Shown here one piece after another: positions 1 through 9,073 of a stretch of DNA of 64,000 nucleotides. Origin of the DNA: JAIBJN01 sp963838795. Lineage in GTDB: Bacteria > Actinomycetota > Thermoleophilia > Gaiellales > Gaiellaceae. Position 1 is the first letter of the stretch. The number at the start of each line of letters is the position of its first letter. The notes beneath the pieces are model-generated. The model was given only the letters and a program-made list of their open reading frames with translations, did not search any database and was not told where the DNA came from. Made by a program: the position numbers and the translations under genes. The DNA is taken from contig CAWISL010000010.1 in the NCBI GenBank assembly GCA_963838795.1, forward strand, positions 62,001 to 126,000. The letters are read 5' to 3'.

Positions 1-46
1 CTGACGGAGTGGTCGAAGCAGTCTCCGCGGGCGTAGTCTTCGTCCG

Positions 47-280
47 GTGGGGAAGGGCTACGCCGAAGGGCCGGCTGCCGAAGAGCGCTTCGCCGATCTC
101 GAGCGCGCCGAGCGCGGCGGCGAAGCCGAGGCCGCAGCGGAGCGCGCCGCCGTGTACGGCTCCACGGACGCCGACCCGGAACGCCACTTCCTCGGCTGGC
201 TCGACGAGGTCGACCCGGACGCGCTGTTCGCCAGCGGCGAGGCCTGGGGCCTGAAGGTCGTCAAGCGCCGCGAGCGCTAG
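47..280 (+). CDS. Small hypothetical protein
   Basis: A 77-residue protein of no recognised family. The frame begins at a GTG after an in-frame stop at positions 2-4. Almost all codons in its second half end in G or C, as in real genes here. The first 30 residues are rich in Ala and Glu and look helical or coil-like. The C-terminal half contains HFLGWLDEVDPDALF and ends in a basic tail. It converges on the methyltransferase gene with a 4-base overlap of the two stops. The true start could lie left of the window if a base error hides it. Confidence 0.5.
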   Translation: MGKGYAEGPAAEERFADLERAERGGEAEAAAERAAVYGSTDADPERHFLGWLDEVDPDALFASGEAWGLKVVKRRER

Positions 281-1047
281 CGGCGCTTGGCCCAGTAGAC
301 GTCGGTTCGGTACGGAAGCTCGACCTCGCCGCGCCCGCGGGTCTGCGAGTCGGTGGCGAGCAGGTCCCGCACCGCGCCGAGGACGCGCTCCCGCTCGGGC
401 TCCGGCAGAGCGGCTACGAAGCTGACCGACGCGACGCGGGCGACGACACCGTCGGGAGTCAGGCGGTGGACGTGTCTCGACTCCGCGTGGCCCACCGGGC
501 CGAAGAAGGTCGTCCGTTCGAACGCCTCCAGCCGGGCGTCGGAGAGGTGGCTGGGCGCCTCGCCTCGATGCGGCTCCATGATCTCGGTGAGCCGAGCCAC
601 CCAGCAGACGCTCGTATCGCGGGCGTTCCAAAGCAGCCCGATCCCGCCGCCCGGCCGGAGGACGCGGTGAATCTCGGCGAGCGCCTCGTCGCCCCGGAAC
701 CAGTGGAACGCCTGGCCCACCGTGACGGCGTCCACCGAGCCGGTGGCGAGCGGGATCGCCTCGGCGGTGCCCGGCAGCGCCCTCACGCCCGGAAGCGCCC
801 GCTCGAGGACGGCGCGCATCTCGGCGACGGGCTCCACCGCCACCACCGCCGCACCGGTGCCGACCAGAAGCGCGGTCAGCTTGCCCGTGCCTGCCGCGAG
901 GTCGAGGACGAGCCGGCCGGGCCCGAGACGGAGCTCACGCGCGAGCCGAGCGACGGCAGCGGGCGGATACGTCGGGCGGCTCTCCTCGTACGCTTCGGCC
1001 GCGAAGGAGAACCCGCGCGCGGCCGCCTCGTGGATCTCGGCGTCCAT
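277..1047 (-). CDS. Class I SAM-dependent methyltransferase
   Basis: A 256-residue class I methyltransferase of the UbiE/Methyltransf_11 type, probably cytoplasmic; the methyl acceptor cannot be read from sequence. Motif I is VLDLAAGTGKLT at about residues 47-58, followed by the acidic strand end VVAVEP and the AFHWF segment typical of the subfamily. An open frame extends upstream to about 1155, but that part would overlap the divergent hydrolase gene and reads as non-conserved Cys/Gly/Arg sequence. The ATG at 1047 (MDAEIHEAAARGFSF) was therefore chosen. The gene stands alone, divergent from the hydrolase. Confidence 0.85.
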   Translation of the reverse strand: MDAEIHEAAARGFSFAAEAYEESRPTYPPAAVARLARELRLGPGRLVLDLAAGTGKLTALLVGTGAAVVAVEPVAEMRAVLERALPGVRALPGTAEAIPLATGSVDAVTVGQAFHWFRGDEALAEIHRVLRPGGGIGLLWNARDTSVCWVARLTEIMEPHRGEAPSHLSDARLEAFERTTFFGPVGHAESRHVHRLTPDGVVARVASVSFVAALPEPERERVLGAVRDLLATDSQTRGRGEVELPYRTDVYWAKRR

Positions 1048-1133
1048 CTCGGAAAGCGTACGGAGTCCCAGGCAGCGAGAGGCCCGAGCATCTACGGTTC
1101 CCGCACCACACCACGAGCCTGGAGGGCCGCCGC

Positions 1134-1973
1134 ATGAGCACCGACTCGACAGCACCAGACACGATCGTCCTGATCCACGGCTTCTGGGTCACGCCCCGAA
1201 GCTGGGAGCACTGGATCGAACGATACGAACAGGCCGGCTACCGCGTGATCGCCCCCGCCTATCCCGGCTTCGAGGTCGAGGTCGAGGCGCTCAATGCGGA
1301 TACCTCGCCGATCGCGGCGCTGACGGTGCCCGCGGTCGTCGAGCATCTCGAGACGATCGTCGGCGAGCTCGAGTCACCTCCCATCCTGATCGGCCACTCT
1401 GCCGGCGGGACCTTCGTGCAGCTGCTCCTCGACCACGGCTTCGGTGCCGCGGGGGTGGCCATCAACTCCGCTCCGACCGAAGGCGTCCGCGTAACCCCGC
1501 CCTCGCAGATCAAGTCACTGTTCCCTGCCCTCAAGAACCCAGCCAACCGCCACCGCGCCGTCGGCTTCACGCCCAAGCAGTGGCACTACGTGTTCACGAA
1601 CACCTTCAGCGAAGATGAGTCCCAGGCGCTGTACGAGCGCTACCACGTTCCGGCCTCGGGGGCGATCCTGTGGGGGATCGTGCTCGCCAACCTGGAGCCT
1701 GGCCACCAGGCCACGTGGGTCGACTACAAGAACGACAGCCGCGCTCCGCTGCTGTTCATCTCGGGCGGCGAGGACCACCTCATGCCGCCGAGCGTCCAGC
1801 GGTCGAATGCCAAGCACTACAAGTCGAACACGATCACCGAGGTCAAGGAGTACGAGGGCCGAGCACACCTTCTGCCCGCCCAGGACGGCTGGGAGGAGGT
1901 CGCCGATTACGCCCTGGACTGGGCGATCGCCAACGCGACCGCTCCGGCCGCGACTCCCGCAGATCCCGCGTAA
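1134..1973 (+). CDS. Alpha/beta hydrolase
   Basis: A 279-residue alpha/beta-hydrolase fold protein. The oxyanion segment LIHGFW is near residue 13 and the nucleophile elbow GHSAGG places Ser at about 89. The acid is Asp214 in GGEDH and the base is His245 in GRAHLLP, so the triad is complete. No signal peptide is visible and the substrate is unknown. A purine-rich GGAGGG lies just before the ATG at 1134, supporting this start. It is divergent from the methyltransferase and convergent on aconitase. Confidence 0.85.
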   Translation: MSTDSTAPDTIVLIHGFWVTPRSWEHWIERYEQAGYRVIAPAYPGFEVEVEALNADTSPIAALTVPAVVEHLETIVGELESPPILIGHSAGGTFVQLLLDHGFGAAGVAINSAPTEGVRVTPPSQIKSLFPALKNPANRHRAVGFTPKQWHYVFTNTFSEDESQALYERYHVPASGAILWGIVLANLEPGHQATWVDYKNDSRAPLLFISGGEDHLMPPSVQRSNAKHYKSNTITEVKEYEGRAHLLPAQDGWEEVADYALDWAIANATAPAATPADPA

Positions 1974-2007
1974 GGGGACCGGGCTCGGACGTCCTCAGGT
2001 TCCTCGC

Positions 2008-4801
2008 CTAGTCAGCGGCGGCGAGCTTCCGGAGCGCGTAGAGCAGGATGCCACCGTGGCGGAGGTAGTCCCGCTCGCGTGGGGTCTCCAGGCGAACGCG
2101 GGCCGTGAAGACGACCGGGTCGCCGCCGTCTGGTGTCGCCGTAACCCGCGCCTCGCTCGCCTCGCCGTTTTGTAGGCCCTCGACGGCGAACACCTCGCGG
2201 CCGCTCAGGCCCAGCGACTCAGCGTTCTGGCCGTCGGGATACTGGAGCGGGACGATGCCCATCCCGATCAGGTTGGAGCGGTGGATGCGCTCGTAGCTCT
2301 CGGCGATCACAGCACGGACGCCGAGGAGGTTCGGCCCCTTCGCCGCCCAGTCGCGCGACGAGCCCGAGCCGTACTCCTTGCCGGCGAGCACGACGGTCGG
2401 CACGCCCTCGGCGCGGTAGCGCTCGGCCGCCTCGAAGATCGTCGCCTCCTCGCCGTCCGGCAGATGGACGGTCCAGGTGCCCTCGCTCTCGGGGACCAAC
2501 AGGTTGCGAAGCCGGACGTTGGCGAACGTGCCGCGCACCATCACCTCGTGGTTCCCGCGACGGGAGCCGTAGGAGTTGAAGTCCTTGCGCTCGACGCCGT
2601 GCTCGAGCAGGTAACGCCCGGCCGGGCTGTCCGGCTTGATGGAGCCCGCAGGCGAGATGTGATCGGTCGTGACGCTGTCACCCACCATGACGAGGCAGCG
2701 CGCGCCGGCGACGTCCTCGACCGTACCCGGCTCCGCCGCCATGCCCTCGAAGTAGGGAGGCAGGCGCACGTAGGTCGAGTCGGGATCCCAGGCGAAGAGA
2801 TCGCCTTCGGGAACCGGCAGCGCCGCCCAGTGCTCGTCGCCGGTGAAGACGTCTGCGTACGTGCGGCGGTACATGTCTTCGTTGATCGCCTCGGCGATGG
2901 TGTCCTTGATCTGCTCCGGAGTCGGCCAGAGGTCGCGCAGGAAGACCTCGGCGCCGCTGCGGGTCGCGGCCGATCGGCTCCGTGGTCAGGTCGAGGTCGA
3001 TGCGCCCGGCCAGCGCGTAGGCGACCACCAGCGGCGGCGACGCGAGGTAGTTCGCCTTCACTTCGGGATGGATGCGCGCCTCGAAGTTGCGGTTGCCGGA
3101 GAGGACGGCACAGACGACCAGCTCGCCCTCCTCGACGGCCGCGGAGATCTCCGGCGGGAGCGGCCCCGAGTTGCCGATGCAGGTCGTGCAGCCGTACCCG
3201 ACGGTGTGGAAGCCGAGCGCCTCGAGGAACGGTGTCAGGCCGGCCTTGTCGTAGTACTCGGTGACCACCTTCGAGCCGGGCGCGAGGCTCGACTTCACCC
3301 ACGGCTTGCGCGCGAGGCCAAGCTCGACGGCCCTCTTCGCCAGGAGCCCGGCGGCGACCATCACCGAGGGGTTCGACGTGTTCGTGCAGCTCGTGATCGC
3401 GGCGATGACGACGGCGCCGTGCTCGAGGTCGAAGGACTCGGCGCCCATGGAGACCGGAACGGATACCTGCTCGGCCGGCTCGGCCACCGCGGCGGGCGCC
3501 GGCTCGTCGTCGGGGAGGGGCTGATGGCCCGGCTCGGTGAAATCCGGGGGATCGCTCGCGGGGAAGGAGTCCGCGATCGCCTTGTCCTCGGACCCGTTTC
3601 GGTAGGGCACGCCGAAGCTCGAGAGCGAGCCGAGGAAGGACGCCTTCGCCTCCGTCAGCGGGACGCGGTCCTGCGGACGCCGCGGCCCGGCGAGGCTGGG
3701 CTCGACGTCGCCGAGGTCGAGCTCGACGATCTGCGAGTACTCGGGGGTGGAGTCCGGCTCGTGGAAGAGGCCCTGCACGCGGCAGTACGCCTCCACGAGC
3801 TCGACCTGCCCGGCGCTTCGGCCCGTGAGGCGCAGGTAACGGAGCGTCTCCTCGTCGACGGGGAAGAACCCGCAGGTCGCGCCGTACTCCGGCGACATGT
3901 TCCCGATGGTGGCGCGGTCCGCGAGCGGCAGCCCGACGAGCCCGTGGCCGAAGTACTCCACGAACTTCCCGACCACGCCGAGGCTCCGCAGGATCTGCGT
4001 GACCGCGAGGACGAGGTCGGTAGCGGTCGCTCCCTCGGGGAGCTTTCCCGAGAGCCGGAAGCCGACCACCTGCGGGACGAGCATGGAGACGGGCTCGCCG
4101 AGGAGCACCGCCTCCGCCTCGATCCCGCCCACGCCCCAGCCGAGCACGCCCAGCCCGTTGACCATCGTCGTGTGGGAGTCGGTGCCGATCAGCGTGTCCG
4201 GGAAGGCAAACGGGCGCCCGCCCTGCTCGCGCGTCTCGACGACGCGGGCCAGGTACTCGAGGTTCACCTGATGGACGATCCCCGTGTTCGGCGGCACGAC
4301 GCTGAAGTTGTCGAACGCCGTCTGTCCCCAGCGCAGGAAGGCGTAGCGCTCGCGGTTTCGCTCGAACTCCCGCTCCGTGTTCTTGAAGATGGCCAGGCGG
4401 GAGCCGAACTCGTCCACCTGGACGGAGTGGTCGATGACGAGCTCCGCCGGGATCTGCGGGTTGATCGCGGCAGCGTCGCCGCCCAGCGCCACCATTGCCT
4501 CGCGCATCGCGGCGAGGTCGACGATCGCGGGGACGCCCGTGAAGTCCTGCAGCAGGACCCGGGCGGGGCGGAAGGAGATCTCCTGGCTGGGCTCGGAATG
4601 TGCCTCCCAGCCCGCGACCGCCTGCACCTCCTCGGCGCTCCCGTGTCCCAGGGCCTCGGCACGAAGCACGTTCTCGAGGAGCACGCGAAGCGTGTACGGG
4701 AGCCGCGCGACGTCGGTGTCGGCCAGCGCATCAAGGCGTGCGATCGCGTGCGACCGGCCACCGGCCTCGATCCGACCGAATGCTCCGAAGCTGTCGCCCA
4801 C
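2008..4801 (-). CDS. acnA: Aconitate hydratase (one frameshift)
   Basis: Aconitase of the AcnA/IRP type, interconverting citrate and isocitrate in the TCA cycle. The N-terminal two thirds carry the cluster-binding motifs SCTNTSNP and CTTCIGNSGPL. The linker DSFPASDPPDF is characteristic of actinobacterial AcnA. The C-terminal swivel domain contains VMVGDSVTTDHISPAGSI and KEYGSGSSRDWAAKG. The frame breaks once between about 2951 and 2965, within the segment expected to read GRDPxGAEVFLRD. Removing one base gives 930 residues, the normal family length. All catalytic motifs lie intact on either side, so a base error is more likely than a pseudogene. The start is the GTG at 4801. Confidence 0.9.
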
Positions 4802-4811
4802 GACTCCGATT

Positions 4812-5102
4812 CTAGGTGCAGGGCCCCACCGGAAGCCCAGCCGCCACCCAGGCGTCGACGCCGCCGATCACGTCCGTCGCGCGCGGGAAGCCGATCCTAC
4901 GTAGGAGCGCGGCGGCCAGGCTCGACGAGTAGCCCTCGCGGCAGATGAGGATCACATGCGCGTCGAGGGGCAGCTTCGGGTTGCTCGTCGGAACGGCGGG
5001 GTCGAGCCGCCAGTGGACGACCGAGAGCGGGTGATGTACCGCGCCAGGCACGAGCACGCCTTGACGGCGCCGCTCGTCCTCCGAGCGGATGTCGACGAGC
5101 AC
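4812..5102 (-). CDS. Rhodanese-like domain protein
   Basis: A single rhodanese-like domain, a sulfur-carrier or phosphatase-like fold. LVDIRSEDER opens the domain and the active-site loop reads CREGYSSSLAA, with Cys in the usual place. GGVDAWVAAGLPV closes it. The first usable start is the GTG at 5102, but the same frame stays open to about 5212 with convincing sequence (TVDEVLADARRDLRRVTPAEA) and no ATG, GTG or TTG. The real protein is probably about 130 residues, with its start hidden by a base error or a rare codon. It lies just upstream of aconitase on the same strand. Confidence 0.7.
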   Translation of the reverse strand: MLVDIRSEDERRRQGVLVPGAVHHPLSVVHWRLDPAVPTSNPKLPLDAHVILICREGYSSSLAAALLRRIGFPRATDVIGGVDAWVAAGLPVGPCT

Positions 5103-5214
5103 GGCGCCTTCCTGAGCCGCCGCGTATGCCTCCGCGGGCGTAACCCGGCGGAGGTCACGGCGCGCGTCGGCGAGAACCTCGTCGACCGTGCGGCGTCCGG
5201 ACAGCGGGCCGAGT

Positions 5215-5661
5215 CTAATCCGGTTTCGCGGACATGGCCCACACCGTGATGACGTAGGCGATCAGGGCGACCGCCGTCAGGACGGTGGCGATCCGCACAA
5301 GGGTGCTCGACGTTGCACCGCTCCCTCGCAGGCGGCGGGCGCCGAGACCCGCCAGGATCGTCCCGACGAGGATGAGGAGCCCGCCCGCGTCGCCCGTGAT
5401 CCAGCCGATCCCGAGCCAGGTCGGCTCGGGGTCGACGTCGTCCCAACCTTCCTCGCTCCAGACCCACTGGGCGCCGATGCGCATCAGAATCCATCCGGGG
5501 ACGGCGGCGCAGAGGAGCGAGAAGAACCCGACACGCGCGAGCTGAACGGCGCCGGCCGAAGTGTCGCGGGCCCACCCGATGAGCTGCACGGTGAGCGCGG
5601 CGATCAACCCGCCGACCAGGATCGACGCCCCGAGGATGTGGAGGAGGAGCGGGAACTCCAC
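5215..5661 (-). CDS. Small integral membrane protein
   Basis: A 148-residue membrane protein with about four hydrophobic segments (near residues 5-25, 45-62, 88-108 and 122-142). A loop rich in Trp and acidic residues (WVWSEEGWDD) is probably extracytoplasmic. The GTG start at 5661 follows the stop of the upstream DUF2269-type gene by only two bases, so the two are surely co-translated. The pairing suggests a two-subunit membrane complex. It resembles the DUF2269/CopD-like class in size, but I cannot assign a family or function. Confidence 0.7.
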   Translation of the reverse strand: MEFPLLLHILGASILVGGLIAALTVQLIGWARDTSAGAVQLARVGFFSLLCAAVPGWILMRIGAQWVWSEEGWDDVDPEPTWLGIGWITGDAGGLLILVGTILAGLGARRLRGSGATSSTLVRIATVLTAVALIAYVITVWAMSAKPD

Positions 5662-5663
5662 CG

Positions 5664-6137
5664 TCAGGCTCCGGGCTTGTAGACCATGACGACGAGGATG
5701 GCGAGGGTAACGAGGACCATGAGCGCGTGGAGGACGAGGCCGCGCTGCGAGCGCAGCATCGCGCTCAGCTCGGAGCTCGGAGCGTCCCGGCCCTCGTCGA
5801 CGAGCGCCTTCGCGCGGTCGCGCGTCGCGTTGTAGACCCTTCCCTCCCGGCCGCCGATCGCGGCGGCCACGATCCAGAGGATCAGGGCGGCGATGATCCA
5901 TCCGTCCCAGATCTCGTACTCGTCGAGGGCGAGCCAGATCCCGAAGACGATGGTGCCGATCATCCCGACGGCGATGAGGGCGTCTCCCACACGCACGACC
6001 CGGAACAGCCGCACGACATCACTGGGGACACTCGTCCCGCGGCCGGCGGCGATGACGACGGAGTAGACAACCAGCGCCGAGATCCACGCGAATGCAGAGA
6101 GGACGTGCAGCGCGAGCAGCCAGTCGTAGAGCTCCAT
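5664..6137 (-). CDS. DUF2269-like integral membrane protein
   Basis: A 157-residue membrane protein with four predicted helices. The N-terminal YDWLLALHVLSAFAWISALV carries the buried His and Trp typical of DUF2269/CopD-like proteins. Further hydrophobic stretches lie near residues 52-70, 80-97 and 134-153. It is the first gene of a two-gene unit with the membrane protein that follows. Function is unknown; heme or metal handling is sometimes proposed for this fold, but nothing in the sequence proves it. Confidence 0.7.
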   Translation of the reverse strand: MELYDWLLALHVLSAFAWISALVVYSVVIAAGRGTSVPSDVVRLFRVVRVGDALIAVGMIGTIVFGIWLALDEYEIWDGWIIAALILWIVAAAIGGREGRVYNATRDRAKALVDEGRDAPSSELSAMLRSQRGLVLHALMVLVTLAILVVMVYKPGA

Positions 6138-6212
6138 GCGCGCTGGAACCTACCGGACGCGGTGGAGATACGCCGCCGCGGCTACGTCAGTGCCGGCTGC
6201 AGTCGACGCCCT

Positions 6213-6806
6213 CTAATCGTCCTTGCAAGTCACGGTCGCCTCGTAGTCCAGGGCAGTCGGGTTGCCGTAGTCCCGGACCATGAACTGGAGGGCATTCCAC
6301 CTCTTGCGGAACGGCCCTTCGGTCGTGAACCGCTCCGGCGGGCCCTGGAAGTTCGGAAGCAGTGGGCCGGCGGGCTGAGCCCCGAAGACGACGCCGTTGA
6401 GCGAGAGCGTGGCGTCGTTGTCGGCGTGGACGTCGATCTCGAGCGTCGCCGACCTGCAGCGCTTCGGGAGCTTGAATTTCCTGCGGTACAACGACGTGGC
6501 CGGGCCCGACTTGTCCGGGTTGACGGCGATCCAATTCGTGCCCGGGATCGGGTTGGCCCAGGCCTGACAGGCCGCGGTATCCCAGGGACCCGGGCTGCCG
6601 CACTTCGGGACGACGTAGGCCTCGTCCCAGGTGGCCCCTCCGTCGAGCGAGAACTTGGTGAACGGGTCGCGGCCGGGGGCCGAGTCGTTGCCGCTGACGA
6701 GGGTGAGCGTCCTCGCGCCATCGCCGCCGTTGCCCTGCGCCGAGGCGACGAGGGTCCACGACAGGACGACGAGTAGCGCAAGGAGGCCGAGACGGCGGTG
6801 CTGCAT
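6213..6806 (-). CDS. Secreted beta-rich hypothetical protein
   Basis: A 197-residue exported protein. The N-terminus (MQHRR, a run of Leu/Val, then ASAQG) is a Sec signal peptide with cleavage near residue 24. The mature part has DPFTKFSLDGGATW, a Cys-containing middle section and a strand-rich half (SATLEIDVHADNDATLSLNG) that resembles carbohydrate-binding jelly-roll domains. Three or four Cys could form disulfides. No catalytic motif is seen. It stands alone; only a short cupin-like remnant lies between it and the lipoprotein gene. Confidence 0.7.
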   Translation of the reverse strand: MQHRRLGLLALLVVLSWTLVASAQGNGGDGARTLTLVSGNDSAPGRDPFTKFSLDGGATWDEAYVVPKCGSPGPWDTAACQAWANPIPGTNWIAVNPDKSGPATSLYRRKFKLPKRCRSATLEIDVHADNDATLSLNGVVFGAQPAGPLLPNFQGPPERFTTEGPFRKRWNALQFMVRDYGNPTALDYEATVTCKDD

Positions 6807-6864
6807 GGTGTCCTCCTTCCGAGGCGAGCCTACGCCCCGTTTACCTGCCGGTCAACCGAAGCGT

Positions 6865-6972
6865 CTAGACCGCCGCGCTGATCTCGGGCGTGCCCTCCAG
6901 GATCGTCTCCGGCTCGAGCGGCGCCGGCTCGAGCTCGAGGTCGGTCACCCGGTGAGTAAAGGGCGCGCTCAC
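6865..6972 (-). pseudogene. Possible N-terminal fragment of a cupin protein
   Basis: A 35-residue open frame from a GTG at 6972 to a TAG at 6865-6867, with strongly G+C-biased third positions. The product (containing LEPETILEGTPEISAAV) resembles the opening of small DUF861-type cupins, where a similar Pro/Glu-rich stretch precedes the barrel. No barrel sequence follows after the stop. It may be the remnant of a deleted gene. Too short for certainty. Confidence 0.25.
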
Positions 6973-7004
6973 GGACGTGGACGATAGCCCGGTCGGCGAA
7001 ACGC

Positions 7005-7595
7005 TCAGGGAGCCGGCTCCTGGACGAAGAACCACCAGGTGCCGTCAGCGAGGACGCCGAGGCGCGGGGCGACGTAGCCGGTCTCGGACTGGAGGGCGGT
7101 CTCGAGCCCGCGCTCGCCCAGGAGCTCGGTGAGCACGTCTCTCTCTGCCGACGACATGTCCTCCGGGTCGGAGTCCGCCGTGAACCGCGGCCATTGATAC
7201 AGCGTCCCCTCGTTGGTCTCCCGCACGGTGTGCGGCAGGGCGAGCAGCGCCGCCATCGCGTCGAGCGGCGCCGTACCCTGGTCGCGCCACTGCGCCACCG
7301 GATCGGTCCCGAATCCCGCGTCTGAGAGGAAGACCGCGGGATCGACGAGGGATTCGAGGGCGTCGTAGTCCTGCGCGGTCGCCGCCGCCAGGATGGCCGC
7401 GCGGGTCTCCGTGACCGGGTCCGGCACGCCTTCGACGGTGGGAATCGGCTCCGTGGCCGGATCGGTCTCCACCGTGGTCTGGGGCAGGCTCTCGGTCGAC
7501 GTCCCGGAGCCCGACATCGGCTCGTCGCCGCTGCACGCCCCCGCCACGACCAGCATCGCCGTCGAGAGCACGGCGGCCATGACGCTTCTCGTCAC
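7005..7595 (-). CDS. Secreted lipoprotein of unknown function
   Basis: A 196-residue lipoprotein. The signal peptide (MTRSVMAAVLSTAMLVVAGAC) ends in a lipobox with Cys at residue 21, so it should be anchored to the outer face of the membrane. A Ser/Thr/Pro linker follows to about residue 55. Then comes a compact domain (residues 60-195) resembling SnoaL/NTF2-like or solute-interaction modules (AAATAQDYDALESLVDPAVF), though no catalytic residue stands out. Monocistronic. Confidence 0.75.
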   Translation of the reverse strand: MTRSVMAAVLSTAMLVVAGACSGDEPMSGSGTSTESLPQTTVETDPATEPIPTVEGVPDPVTETRAAILAAATAQDYDALESLVDPAVFLSDAGFGTDPVAQWRDQGTAPLDAMAALLALPHTVRETNEGTLYQWPRFTADSDPEDMSSAERDVLTELLGERGLETALQSETGYVAPRLGVLADGTWWFFVQEPAP

Positions 7596-7635
7596 CCTTG
7601 CTCCTTTGCCCAGGTCGAACGTAGCACCGGTGTGC

Positions 7636-9030
7636 TCAGCTGTCGAAGCCGAGGCCCAGGCGGTCGAGGGTGCGAAGCCACACCCCGCGACGACCGGCGT
7701 TGCGGTCGGCGGCGTCGAGGCGGTTTCGCGTCAGCTGGATCACCCCCGAGCGCAGCGGCTCGGGCGGGAACGGCACCGGCTTCGAGCTGACGTAGCGCAA
7801 GCGCGTCGCCTCGCTCTCCCGCCCGTCCAGCAGGTCGAGCCCGACGCGCGCGCCGAAGCGGGTCGAGACGACCCCGAGCCCCGTGTAGCCGACCGCGTAG
7901 GCGACGCGGCCGCGATGCGCGGTTCCGAAGAAGACCGAGAAGCGGCTGCACGTGTCGATGGCGCCGCCCCAGCGATGCGAGAAGCGCACGCCCTCGAGCT
8001 GCGGAAACGTCGTGAAGAAGTGCTGGGAGAGCTTCGCGAACGTTGCCTCGTCGTCGTCGAGCTCCGCCCGGACCGGGCCACCGTAGCGGTAGACGGCGTC
8101 GTAGCCGCCCCACAGGATCCGATCGTCCTTCGTAAGGCGGTAGTAGTGAAATTGATTCGCCATGTCGCCGATGCCCTGCCGCCGCCTCCAGCCGATCGAC
8201 GCCCGCTGTGCCGGCGAGAGCGGTTCGGTCATCAGCGCGTAGTCGTAGATGGGCGCGACGTACCGGCGCATCGCGCGGAGGAGCGGCGGGTACGCGCTCG
8301 TCGCCAGGAGGATGCGGCGCGCGTGGACGCGACCGGTCGGTGCGAGCACGCGCACGCCCGCGCCGTCGTCGACGATCTTCGTTGCGCGGGTGCGCTCGTG
8401 GATTCGGGTGCCGGCGGCGAGCGCGGCGTCCGCGAGGCCTGCGACGAGCTTCCCCGGGTCGACCAGAGCGGCATCGCTCTTGTCCCAGATCCCGCCGAGG
8501 TAGGTCGGCGAGCTCACCTCGGCCTGGATCGTGTCGCGGTCGAAGACCTCGTGCTCGTGGCCATAGCCCTCGAGCAGCTCTGCGCTCTCGGCGATCCAGG
8601 CAACCTCGTGCGGCTCGAGCGCGACTCCGAGGTCGCCCGTCAGCTCGAGGTCGCAGTGGATGCCGAGGCGCTCGATGTCGGCGACAAAGCCCTGGAAGTT
8701 CTCACGGCCGAGCCGCTCCAGCTGCGGCATTTCGTCCGCGAAGCGGGCGATGCCGTTCTCGATGCCGTGCGTCAGCGAGCCGAGGGCGAAGCCGCCGTTC
8801 CGCCCGCTGGCGCCGAAGCCGACGGTGTCCGCCTCGAGCACGACGATATCGCGGGCGGGATCGTCGGCCTTGGCATGGAGCGCCGCCCAGAGCCCGGTGA
8901 ATCCGCCGCCGACGATGCAGAGATCGGTCTCGGCCGGCCCGTCCAGCTGCGGCGCGCGTTCCCGCGGCGGCAGGGCGTCGAGCCAGTAGGGCCGTACGGT
9001 CGCGTCGGCGAAGGCCACGCGGTGGGACAT
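7636..9030 (-). CDS. FAD-dependent oxidoreductase (DAO family)
   Basis: A 464-residue flavoprotein of the D-amino-acid-oxidase superfamily, closest in layout to PuuB-like amine or amino-acid oxidases. The dinucleotide-binding motif is CIVGGGFTGLWAALHA near residue 37. It is followed by the FAD ribose acid (VVLEAD) and GFGASGRNGGF, a motif typical of this group. A C-terminal FAD motif (YAVGYTGLGVVSTRFGARV) is also present. The ATG at 9030 (MSHRVAFADATV) was chosen. An ATG at 9063 would add 11 residues and begin just past the sigma-factor stop. The two genes are therefore nearly contiguous and may be co-transcribed. Substrate unknown. Confidence 0.85.
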   Translation of the reverse strand: MSHRVAFADATVRPYWLDALPPRERAPQLDGPAETDLCIVGGGFTGLWAALHAKADDPARDIVVLEADTVGFGASGRNGGFALGSLTHGIENGIARFADEMPQLERLGRENFQGFVADIERLGIHCDLELTGDLGVALEPHEVAWIAESAELLEGYGHEHEVFDRDTIQAEVSSPTYLGGIWDKSDAALVDPGKLVAGLADAALAAGTRIHERTRATKIVDDGAGVRVLAPTGRVHARRILLATSAYPPLLRAMRRYVAPIYDYALMTEPLSPAQRASIGWRRRQGIGDMANQFHYYRLTKDDRILWGGYDAVYRYGGPVRAELDDDEATFAKLSQHFFTTFPQLEGVRFSHRWGGAIDTCSRFSVFFGTAHRGRVAYAVGYTGLGVVSTRFGARVGLDLLDGRESEATRLRYVSSKPVPFPPEPLRSGVIQLTRNRLDAADRNAGRRGVWLRTLDRLGLGFDS

Positions 9031-9073
9031 GGCAGGCGGGCCGGCCGGCCACGGGAATGTCATCGCCGTTCGG

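Noticed and set aside
2843..4948. Long open frame of about 700 codons on the plus strand
   Set aside because: It lies antisense to aconitase. Its protein is Arg/Gly/Asp-rich low-complexity sequence with no motifs, as expected from a shadow frame in G+C-rich DNA.
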